Positions 55,303-64,000 of a stretch of 64,000 nucleotides of DNA are shown here, one piece after another. A program made the translations under genes and the position numbers. The DNA comes from Anodontia alba. Taxonomy: Eukaryota > Mollusca > Bivalvia > Lucinida > Lucinidae. Position 1 is the first letter of the stretch, and each line of letters opens with the position of its first letter. Below the pieces are notes generated by a model that was given only the letters and a program-made list of their open reading frames with translations, ran no database searches and was not told where the DNA came from. The DNA is taken from positions 23,753,320 to 23,817,319 of the forward strand of contig OZ024823.1 of assembly GCA_964016985.1 (NCBI GenBank), read 5' to 3'.

Positions 55303-55850
55303 TATGTTGACTAAACAGGAAGATTGACTTCAAGGTGTCTAAAATTATAAAATCGTACAATGGATGAAATTTTATACATGTATTAATAAAAGTATATGCT
55401 TAAATGTATCTATGAACTGATTTAATCGCTGTCATAACATATGCATATCATAATTTGAGCCCCACCACGCGAAAATGTGACTTCGGATGCGCAGGTTAAT
55501 CAGGGCCTTCACAGTCCGCTATCAGAATATTGGATACTATAGAATGTATGACTGGAGAGCCCAGATGATACTCTGCGCATGTGCAGGATGATCTAAATCT
55601 GCACATTTTGCGCATGTTCGAAGACACTATTTCGCTTGACACGGACCAATTTTAGCTTCCTGTTGAGAAGATTAAGATCCTGATATCAAAGTCAAAACCT
55701 CTTAACATGACAGTCATGCTGAATTTAAATACCGGCAGTCGACAACTTAAAAGCTCCATATTAACGGCTTATTATCTCCACACGCGCAACACCGTGTTGT
55801 GGAAAGAAAATTGTAAGGAGATCTTCCGGAGGTGGTTGCAGAGAGTCAGT
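55303..55850. other. No gene; decayed F3-like hairpins
   Basis: 55470-55620 holds GCGAAAATGTGACTTCGGAT, GCGCATGTGCAGGATGATCT and similar F3-like words without a clean hairpin. Confidence 0.45.
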
Positions 55851-56047
55851 TTAGGTAGCGTTGAAGGTGGGTGTCAGTTGAAATAAGGCTGATATTTGGC
55901 ACGATCGCCGATATCCAAAATCGGGCGATGTAGTTCAACCTCCTATTTAGTCTCCCATATAATCAGACCGGAATTGTAGTCCGCTAAGTGAATACGGAAA
56001 AAATCATATTTTTTTTTCTCCCGAAGCAAAGGTGGTTAGATTTTGCC

Positions 56048-56137
56048 GTTTGTAAAACTCCAGTTCTTGGAGAGATTACAAATCCCGGGTTAACCCGGGA
56101 TTTGTAATCTCTCCAAGAACTGGAGTTTTACAAACAG
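56048..56137. repeat. 90-bp perfect palindrome in the left arm
   Basis: GTTTGTAAAACTCCAGTTCT TGGAGAGATTACAAATCCCG GGTT is followed by its exact complement (centre CCCGGGTTAACCCGGG). The right arm has only one, diverged, copy of this segment. Confidence 0.95.
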
Positions 56138-56299
56138 CACCGTTTCAGTAAAGGTTTAATAACATGTTACTGTGTAGTTCAAAAGAAAATGTATCACATT
56201 TTTCTGCCATTGCGGAGAAACTAGGCATTTTATTAACGGCTGGTACGTTAGGCGAGCGGTGGCGAGTAAAGAGATATGTGGTGATTGAGAAGAATATGG

Positions 56300-56566
56300 C
56301 ATCACGAAAACGTGCCTATATAATTTTGACCCCCTTAAACCCCACTTTTATATAGTAAAACTAGGGTTAACAGGGGTATGCATTATTTTTCTTATTTCTT
56401 CTCAAAACATAGATTGTGGGTACTCGTTAGAACCGCCTTAACGAGTACCCACAATCTATGTTTTGAGCAGAAATATGAAAAAACAATTAAGATTTTTCAT
56501 CTAAAAACTTTCATTTTCTTGGTGGTAAAATTTTCAGTATATTTGAAAAGGCTTGTTCTCGTAATG
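56300..56566 (-). mobile_element. F1 element at the centre of the inverted repeat
   Basis: F1 ends are intact; the core has lost its central ~14 bp (AACCGCC then TTAACGAGTACCC). It lies where the two arms meet. Confidence 0.93.
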
Positions 56567-57038
56567 GTGTTTCAATATCGTACATTTCTTCATTCTACCG
56601 GTCGCGTTTTACGTATGATTTCTGATCCAGTTACGCTAAATGTGTTCCTGAAGCCTATTGTTCAATCACAGTGTATGTTTACCATTTTTCTTTCTTTCTA
56701 GTTGAAAAACCATGGTCTTCTCAATCACCACATATCCCTTTACTCGCTACCGCTCTCCTTACGTACCAGCCGTAAATAAAAAATGCCTGGTTTCTGTGCA
56801 ATAACAAAAGAATGCGATTTATTATCTTTTGAACTACACAGCATCATGTAAACCTTTACTGAAACGGTGATGTATTTAACCATAGATGTGTAATCTCTCC
56901 AAGAACTGCAATGTTACATGCCTGTTCGTCACCAAAACGGCAAAATCTGATCACCCATGCATCGGGAGAAAAATGGTTTTTGTTCCGTTTTCGCTTAAAG
57001 GACTACAATTCCGGTTTGATTATATGGGAGACAAATTA

Positions 57039-57245
57039 ACCCTTCTCTTGCTGAACACGACATGCCCTGTCTAAGCAAACAGTGTAGATCCAGATCAGTT
57101 GGCTTCTGAAGAAGCCAACTGATCTGGATCTGCACTGTTTGTCATTAAATATTTGAATTTCTATCAAAAACCCAGATCAAGTAATCTGATTGGCTGGAAA
57201 TTAGAAGTGGGTGTGGCATCTTGATTTATTCAGCATGAGAAGGGT
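57039..57245. mobile_element. F10 TIR element with K2 hairpin, TA-flanked
   Basis: TA ACCCTTCTCTTGCTGAA ... TTCAGCATGAGAAGGGT TA. K2 hairpin at 57077-57142: ACAGTGTAGATCCAGATCA, GTTGGCTTCT stem and complement. The opposite arm of the inverted repeat supplies the empty site. Confidence 0.88.
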
Positions 57246-57337
57246 TAAGAGACTGAATTACATCGCCCGATTTTGGATATCGGCGATAGTGCCAAATGAC
57301 AGCCTTATTTCAGTTGATACCCACCTTCAACGATACC

Positions 57338-57437
<100 letters not shown>

Positions 57438-57443
57438 CCAAAA

Positions 57444-57683
57444 CAGGTTTAATAAATTGATATATTTAATATGATCATAAAATGTGGCATCTGAAAGCCT
57501 GTAAAATTTCAGTTACCCTCTCAACTTTTAACTGGTTAAAACGTAAAATGAGTTTTTATTGTATCTCTGAATTTATGTTGGCGACATTTCATTTCAAGAA
57601 CGAGAGACTCACATAATTTTACAGGCTGTCAAGTACCACATTTTATGATTGTGTTAATACCGTATATCAATTTATCAAACCTT
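57444..57683. mobile_element. Foldback element (CAGGTTTAATAAATTGATAT)
   Basis: The left arm CAGGTTTAATAAATTGATAT ... TCATAAAATGTGGCA ... AGCCTGTAAAAT is complementary to 57619-57683. Arms are about 65 bp around a ~110-bp unique loop. Confidence 0.8.
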
Positions 57684-58985
57684 TCTTGACTAATAAAATG
57701 TCTATTTTGAGTAATATGGAACCTTTAAGCGGACTGGGTACGCCTGATAGAGTTTCGGCCACTTTTTTGTTTACAAGTACTATATTGCTTTGACTTCCTG
57801 TTTACTTTACTGCAGTAAATTAATTATTTTACCGCTAGAATTCCATATTAATTCCACTCATTCTGGTAGTTAAGAATTCTTTTCACGGTATGGCCGGGCT
57901 TTCAACTTTTGTTTTAATTTAAAGACCAAGCTTAGCACAGCAGAATTAAAAAAAAATAGAAAATGCCACCGACGCCAACACTTTCTGTGAATTTTGGCGG
58001 CCGAATGTAACAACCACTCGATTGACAAATAACAAACATTGCAAGTTTGATAGTTCACAACTTTATCTTTCACAAACATTTTTTTCTTCGAAACAATCAT
58101 GAAAATATACGCAAATATTATTTTTTCTTCAAATTAGAATAATAAGTTTCATTCTGTCTTTTTTATTAACCTATCACAAACCGCCTTATATAAAGTAACT
58201 ACCCTGGGCTTCCCTGCTCTTTTTTGCACCAATCAGCAGCCCTGACACAATTGGTTCCCTGTGCCCTTCACACCAACCCCTTCTGAAAAGGGATCTACTC
58301 TGAAAGGTAAGAATTTGCTCTCAAGAGAAGTACATTAATTCCTTTTAGAGTAGACTCTTTTTAGAAGGAAAGTAAAGTCATTTTGATGCAGTTAACCTCC
58401 CCTACTCTCCCCACCCCCCACCAAACAAACACAAACACTCCACCACTGAAAGTGTATCAGTTCGCCTCAGAAAACAGCGCTCAAAGGCGCATTTGCGTAA
58501 CTTGCGTAAGAAAAGTATTTATAATAAAGTAGCATTTACAAAAAAAAAAAAATATTATTCCTCTTTATAACATGTTCTTAAAGGAAAAAAAATGCTTCCT
58601 CTGGGAGCAAATTCTTTCCTTTAAAAGTAGCCCCTACTTTGAGAGCAATTTCAGGCATAGTATACAAGATTTTTCCTGGCTGTGCGTAAAAATAATTCCG
58701 TTCGGGCTACTCCAGCGGCGCTTGACATTTTGTTCCAAATAGACGACTTGATTGCCAGTTTTCATTTTTCTGTGACCAACATTGTTCAAGATAAGGTGTT
58801 TGTCAATCAAAATATGTTGATAACGAAAAATGGAGGAATAAGAAAATAATATTTATCTGGTTATTCCTCTTCTCTGGACTTCTTGATGAAAAAACAAGCA
58901 AATCTTCGTTCATCTAAGGGCTGCTAATTTCGCCTAAACATTGCTATAGACATTGATGATGTGACTAATCGATTATAAAGATATT
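57684..58985. other. No gene recognised
   Basis: AT-rich, apparently single copy. A C-rich patch (CTCTCCCCACCCCCCACC) lies near 58402-58420 and an A12 near 58539. No long frame with coding character. Confidence 0.4.
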
Positions 58986-59255
58986 CATTACGAAAACACG
59001 CCTATTCAAATATATAGAACATTTCATCTCCAAAAACTGAAAATTTTCAGATAAAAACGCCAATATTTTTCATATTTCTGCTCAAAACATAGATTGTGGG
59101 TACTCGTTAGAACCGCCTCGCCGAGGCGGTTCTAACGAGTACCCACAATCTATGTTTAAATAAGAAAAATAATGTATACCCCTGTAAACCCCAGTTTTAC
59201 TATATAGAAGTGGGGCTTAAGGGGGTCAAAATTATATAGGTATGTTTTCGTGATG
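58986..59255 (+). mobile_element. F1 element with perfect core; reference copy
   Basis: TIRs CATTACGAAAACACGCC and its complement with GTGATG. The core 59087-59155 is a perfect palindrome around one C: ACATAGATTGTGGGTACTCG, TTAGAACCGCCTCG. The right half holds a second hairpin (AAACCCCAGTTTTA with TAGAAGTGGGG) containing ACTATATAGAAG, elsewhere TATATAAAAG. Non-coding; mobilised, if at all, by an unidentified transposase. Confidence 0.97.
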
Positions 59256-59454
59256 TAATCCCCAGTGCAAAAAAAAAAAAAAAAAAAAAAAAGAATCGGC
59301 CGTATGTTATGCAATATGCTCTTCGCTGTTCGCATATAATCTCAAATCCCTTTTCTCAGTCTCCGACCAATATGCAAAATAAGAAGGGCCGAGATCAGCC
59401 TATCCTTTCTGTTTGTCAATTAGACTGGCTCCAGTCGTTTCCGCACGTGTTTGT

Positions 59455-59583
59455 TTGTTGTTGTCGTCGTCGTTGTCGTTGTCGTTTTTGTTGTTGTTGT
59501 CTTGTTTTGTTGTCGTCGTCGTCGTTGTTGTTGTCGTCATCGTCTCCGTCGTTTTCTTGTTGTTGTTGTTGTTGTTGTTGTTT
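59455..59583. repeat. (TTG/TCG)n imperfect triplet array
   Basis: TTG and TCG triplets; Asn/Thr or Val/Leu frames are artefacts. Confidence 0.93.
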
Positions 59584-59743
59584 TTTATCACTTCCTGTAG
59601 CTGTATTTGTCTCGTTAATCCCATTTCACTGCTTTAGTACAGAAACCTCTGACCTGCGCGTTCCTTGCCCGCATGTTGCATAAAAAACCTTTTTCTTGTG
59701 TTTGGTATAAGTTTCGAAGCGCAACGACAAATTATTTGTAATA

Positions 59744-59747
<4 letters not shown>

Positions 59748-59800
<53 letters not shown>
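59748..59800. repeat. (CT)n microsatellite
   Basis: About 26 CT units. Confidence 0.97.
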
Positions 59801-59804
<4 letters not shown>

Positions 59805-60473
59805 TTTCTAAGGGTAAAGTTCTTCCTTAACACCAATGTTTTGGGATTTTAACATATGAGAATTAGACTTTTAATTAGTTCAGATGCAAAAGGATATATT
59901 GCAGTAAGGCGAGGACTTTCCCTAATCAGGTGTTGAAGACCAGATTCCAGAAATTATGATATTCATTTTTTATTACATATTCCGGTATCCCGATGTCTTA
60001 ATCATAGCAGATGGAAACATTTATGCTGCTGGCTTATCATTATCGGGAGATAATTCAGTCCTGTTGAACCCTTTCCCAAAACTCCTAAATTAATACCATA
60101 TTCAAAACGATGGGGATTACAGATGGGGATTACATTCAATTACCTTCCTCTTTAGGAAATATTTCTTGCATGAGGATGACGAGACTACAACATGGATTGG
60201 AAATTATGGTTAAATGAATACGGTCTGCGGGCATGTCTGTATCTGACTTGAATTCTCTTTCTCATTTCCTGTTAAAATGCAAAATTGAATGCGTTTATTA
60301 AAAATGTTATAATAATATGTCCCCCATCCACTAGACCAAAGCTCCCATTTACATATATTACGTAAATATGTTGGAGAAATATCGCTTGGGTCCAGGGGGA
60401 CACATATTTTTATAACACCCCCACACCCGCCCCATAAAAATCAAATGTATTCGGCCCCTGAATGTTTAACTCT
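59801..60473. other. No gene recognised
   Basis: Apparently single-copy AT-rich sequence. GGGGATTACA is repeated at 60112 and 60125. Confidence 0.4.
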
Positions 60474-60595
60474 TTCAGTCCTGTAGACCGTATTTGCAAA
60501 CAAAGTAGCTCTGGATCTGCACTGTTTCTTATACCACTGTTTCAAACAATGGTGGGATGGGTCCCTTTAGGAACTCAGGGGTGAAAAGTTTATCA
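60474..60595. mobile_element. F11-like element, decayed K2 hairpin
   Basis: AACTCTTTCAGTCCTGTAGA at the left, AGTAGCTCTGGATCTGCACTGT, and GGGGTGAAAAGTTTA at the right. The stem is lost. Confidence 0.5.
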
Positions 60596-60694
60596 CAAAA
60601 TATTTTGCGTAGATGCATACATCAGGAAGTAAATTTCAGTTATGACATCATAGATTAATGAGGTGAAACAGCTCATGTTACAATGCAGCAACAT

Positions 60695-61105
60695 TTGAGT
60701 CGCAACGTCAGAAAATGCACTTTCTGGCATGTGCGACCAGTGAAGATTCAGATCAGCCTGCGCATTCGATCTGATATTTTTCATATTTCTTCTCAAAACA
60801 AAGATTGTGGGCACTCAATAGAACCGCCTCGGCGAGGCGGTCGCCGAGGCGGTTCTACCGAGTACCCACAATCTATGTTTTAGCAAAATAAGAAAAAAAA
60901 TATACACCTGTAAACCCCACTTTTACTATATAAAAGTGTGGTTTAAGGGGGGTCAAAATTGTATAGGCGTGTAAACTTACATGATGAAGTTTTTTTATGC
61001 GGCTAACGAATACTCTGATCAGACTGTGCGGATGCGTAGGTTGTTTTAAGTTTTTGTTGGTTGCCGACGTTAGAAGTTACGTTTTCTCACGTTATGGATA
61101 ATTTC
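60695..61105. mobile_element. F3 element split by F1
   Basis: F3 left part (CGCAACGTCAGAAAATGCAC ... GATCAGCCTGCGCATTCGAT), then F1 (60769-60986), then ATGCGGCTAACGAATACTCT ... TTACGTTTTCTCACG. Confidence 0.75.
60769..60986 (+). mobile_element. F1 element, 5'-truncated, with duplicated core centre
   Basis: Lacks its left TIR and begins at CTGATATTTTTCATATTTC. The core centre reads CCTCGGCGAGGCGGTCGCCG AGGCGG: GGCGAGGCGG appears once too often, as if an arm had been partly recopied. Confidence 0.88.
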
Positions 61106-61319
61106 TGCATTTTATCCGCTGTAATGTTGTAAGGGTCAAAATGGGATTGGGTTTGGGAGAATTTTATACAACAGGAAGTAAATTCTTAGTCACCCAATCG
61201 TATTAGTTGTTTGTGCACTGGTACAATATTTTGTCGTTATTTTTTCTCTTTGTATTTGGGAATGCTTATTTTTGTTTTTGTTTTTTATTTTCATTTTTAT
61301 TCTATATAATTGTTTTTTG

Positions 61320-61449
61320 TTGTTTCTTGTTTTGCTATTGTTGTTGTTGTAGTTGTTGTTGTTTCTTGTTTTGTTTTTGTTATTATTATTGTTGTTGTTG
61401 TTGTTGTTGCTGCTGTTGTTGCTGCTGTTGTTGTTGTTGTTGTTGCTGT

Positions 61450-61487
<38 letters not shown>

Positions 61488-61770
61488 TTGTTGTTGCTGT
61501 TGCTGTTGTTGTTGTTGTTGTTGTTGTTTTGGATTTTGTTGTTGCTGTTGTTGCAACTTCTATTGTTTTTATTGTTGTTGTTATTGTTCTTTGTTTTGCT
61601 TTTGTTGTTGTTGTTCCTTGTTTTTCTTTTATTTTTGCTGTTGTTGTTTGTTGTTTTGTTTTTGTTGTTGCAGTTGTTATTTCTTGTTTTGCTTTTGTTG
61701 TTGTTGTTATTTCTTGCTTTTCTTTTGTTTCTTGTATTGTTGTTGTTTTTGTTGTTGTTTATTTTTATTT
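61320..61770. repeat. (TTG/TGC)n imperfect triplet array, ~450 bp
   Basis: GTT and GCT triplets with T-rich interruptions. It opens three plus frames (Cys-, Val- and Leu-rich) of up to 192 codons, all artefacts. Confidence 0.93.
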
Positions 61771-62257
61771 ATTTTCTGTGGGTAAATTATTTTTCCAATG
61801 TTTAAAGTATACACTGGATAGGCAAGTGCTCTGTTTGCTTGATATAAAAAAATCTTAACGAAAGAGCTTTGATTGTGTTGGGGTTTAACGACACGTCAGC
61901 CCTTGTGGGTCTCCCGGAGAAAGGGAGAAGAGAGATAGAATATATAGTAGAGGAGATAAAAGAGAGGGACAGGGGACAAAGGAAAATGAATGAAAGTGAA
62001 GAATCGAAGAAATAAAAACATTTCCCCCTCTACCCTTACCTGCTGTAAGGACGGCAGGCCTTTTCCAGCTGTAAGCCAATATCAGTTGGACGTCCAGGTA
62101 ACGTAAGATACACAACACCTTTGCCTCGCTGTCCACAAACGAAAAAAGCTAGTAAATGCGGTAAAAATTAGAGGACATATACAGCTCTGTGAACTGCAGT
62201 TCTGCTCGAATGAATACCTAATTGAAAATGAAATTCCATTTGTGTGTTCTTTGTTTC
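61771..62257. other. No gene recognised
   Basis: 61914-61990 is purine-rich (GAGA-like). The 83-codon minus frame lacks any domain. Confidence 0.35.
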
Positions 62258-62405
62258 CAAGGACTGTCTTTTTAGACTCTATTTGACTTCACTGTAGCTG
62301 GTGTTAAAATTGTTTGCCGGCTGTACAAAGTCTGTCAGTGCCTCATCATAGTGCAATTTCTATTTTAACTTTCCTTCTGATCATTGAACCTATTCTGTTA
62401 TCTTG
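62258..62405. repeat. Dispersed repeat, copy 2 (partner at 476)
   Basis: See 476-620. This copy lies immediately before an F1 element; copy 1 has none there. Confidence 0.45.
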
Positions 62406-62413
62406 GAAAATCG

Positions 62414-62696
62414 CATTACGAAAACACGCCTAATTATATATATAGAAATTTTTACCTCCAAAAACTGAAAATTTTCAGATAAAAAAAAAAAAACACTGAT
62501 ATTTTTTATATTTCTGCTCAAAACATAGATTGTGGGTACTCGTAAGAACCGCCTCGCCGAGGCCGTTCTAACGAGTACCCAATCTATGTTTTAGAGCAGA
62601 AATAAGAAAACAATGTATACCCTTGTAAACCTGAGTTTTACTGCAAAAAAAATGGGGTTTAAGAGGTCAAAATTATATAGGTATGTTTTCGTGATG
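62414..62696 (+). mobile_element. F1 element, complete
   Basis: Both ends present. A12 in the left half. The core has one indel (CGTAAGAACCGCC against GGCCGTTCTAACG) and the right arm has lost CAC of CCCACAATC. Confidence 0.93.
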
Positions 62697-62963
62697 GATT
62701 TCCGCGCCGGTGCCAGTGGAGTAAGAGCGACATACGCAGACCGCCAAACTCTATCGTTGTCGTATAAAGAGATTCAATCAAATCGTTTTCCGTTCTTTTA
62801 TGTGTTCTTTGTTTCCAAGGGCAAGCTATATAGATTTTATTGGTAGCAACGAACTAGATGGGCGAAAGATGGGCCTCGCATACTCGTGCTGCTGGGCCAC
62901 ACAGTGAATGGCATCCGTGCATAATTAAAATTACTATCATTATTTTTATTATCAATTTATCAA

Positions 62964-62998
<35 letters not shown>
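62964..62998. repeat. (ATT)n microsatellite
   Basis: About 12 ATT units. Confidence 0.95.
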
Positions 62999-63000
<2 letters not shown>

Positions 63001-63074
63001 AGTATCATTTAATATTTCTGAAGCGGTTATATTTGATCAACTTACTTTATAACCCTAAGTAATCGTGCACACAG

Positions 63075-63127
63075 GCCTGAGCAAACACTGAAGATCAGAC
63101 ACCGCAAAACGCGTCTACACTGCCATT
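63075..63127. repeat. Decayed K2 hairpin
   Basis: GAGCAAACACTGAAGATCAG ACACCGCAAAACGCGTCTACACTG: the stem is shortened. Confidence 0.6.
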
Positions 63128-63357
63128 GATCTAGCAATTTTAGACACAGTCACAGATTAGACACTATTATTGACATGTTGAAACTTTAAAACTATGAGGT
63201 ACAGCGTAAGTTGTACGAATATTTAGAGCAACTATAGAAGCCAGAATTGAACAAAGTTATCCGAACTCTCTCATGACGATGAAATTTTGAGGCAGATTGA
63301 GAGGTCTACTGAACCCCTCGAACACCATCTAGATCCACCCTTAACATCCAAAATGTA

Positions 63358-63606
63358 ATGTACCGCAACGTCATAAAACGTACTTTCGGGCATGTGTGCG
63401 CCCAGCGAAGATTCAGATTAGACTGCGCAGTTGCGCAGTCTGATCAGAATCTTCACTTGATGCAGTCTGATCAATCCTCACTTGACGCATTTTGGATAGG
63501 CAAACGATGCAAATTTTCTCCATGCGGGCAAAAAGACTATGATTAGACTGCGCGAATGCGCAGCGCACAGGCAGATTTGAGTTTCTTTGGGCGCACATGT
63601 TCCAAG
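63358..63606. mobile_element. F3 double-hairpin element, uninterrupted copy
   Basis: Start CGCAACGTCATAAAACGTAC, hairpin 1 CAGCGAAGATTCAGATTAG / CTGATCAGAATCTTCACTTG, a partial repeat of CTGATCA.TCTCACTTGA, hairpin 2 around GACTGCGCGAATGCGCAG, end GGGCGCACATGTTCCAAGGT. It is a reference for the nested F3 copies at 32657, 39738 and 60695. Confidence 0.82.
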
Positions 63607-64000
63607 GTTCGTTGAAGTCATATGTTACCTTATTGTGTATTTTAATCTTACAAAAGAATACACTGTCTTCTGTAATAATAAAGTTTACGCCCTTAAAACT
63701 ACGTTACAATAAGAAAGTATCATACAAGACGGAAAAATGTGCATTACAATGTAAATTGTTCTAATGCGAATATTTTCTACGGTCATTCTCTCCCTTCCGC
63801 TGATTCAAGAAGGGCAGTTGTCAGTTTCTGGCGAAAGAATGTGCACAATACTGGTTAACCGCTTAGAGGACTAAGCCTGCCCAGTAAACGTGTGGTTAGG
63901 TAAACTGACCGCGCTCGACATGACCCCATTGGGTTGACTGGGCCGTAAAACCTCAACACAAACAAATCTAATGCGAAAACATATAGGCCGTGCCATGAGA
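63607..64000. other. No gene recognised
   Basis: AT-rich to 63780, then more mixed sequence. No repeat family or frame is recognised before the window ends. Confidence 0.4.

Noticed and set aside
61207..61858. Cys-, Val- and Leu-rich frames of 150-192 codons
   Set aside because: All three plus frames are open because the DNA is a GTT/GCT triplet array.

Overview
The window looks like repeat-rich intergenic or intronic DNA from a bivalve mollusc, most likely a heterodont clam. The evidence is AT-rich DNA with long microsatellites, many copies of GATC-centred hairpin repeats, Helitron-like elements starting with an AACAAGAGGGCC motif and ending in a hairpin plus CTAA, and decayed reverse transcriptases from two animal retroelement groups. 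The bivalve assignment rests on my recollection of such repeats, not on a search. No complete, confidently expressed host gene is visible. The only host-gene candidate is a two-exon model for a small secreted cysteine-rich peptide (26367-26448 joined to 27891-27967), which is inference. Repeat families are given working labels F1-F12 here.

Layout. 1-7.4 kb: foldback/TIR elements (F1, F2, F3, F11), a 30-bp minisatellite split by an F4 element, and a 41-bp array with a 74-bp palindrome. 7.6-11.7 kb: a TA microsatellite, a ~53-bp array with ~252-bp higher-order structure, and a ~150-bp array. 11.9-16.34 kb: two Helitron-like elements with four internal tandem arrays (about 146, 145, 317 and 175 bp). 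16.34-25.93 kb: a G/C-run-rich tandem array split by a ~4-5 kb non-LTR retrotransposon (minus strand, broken) and holding a 200-N assembly gap. 26-35 kb: the candidate exons, a paralogous block pair (26.87-27.6 and 33.3-34.3 kb) and many nested small elements. 35-48 kb: two copies of a ~1 kb element (F12), a Penelope-like element (minus, broken), a SINE, and a LINE fragment with two nested insertions. 48-64 kb: more F1 elements, two pogo-like copies, a ~1.5 kb inverted repeat at 55.85-57.34 kb, and triplet arrays.

The strongest pattern is modular. Two palindromic cores recur inside short elements whose terminal inverted repeats are unrelated. Core K1 (GTGGGTACTC plus GCCTCG and their complements) occurs in at least four TIR backgrounds, and its two arms change together between families. 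Core K2 (CAGTGTAGAYCC flanks around a GATC-bounded stem) occurs in at least five, with a stem whose sequence changes completely between copies while staying self-complementary. This fits either conversion or template switching between hairpin arms, or independent mobility of the cores. Several insertions have a related unoccupied site elsewhere in the window, which fixes their ends.
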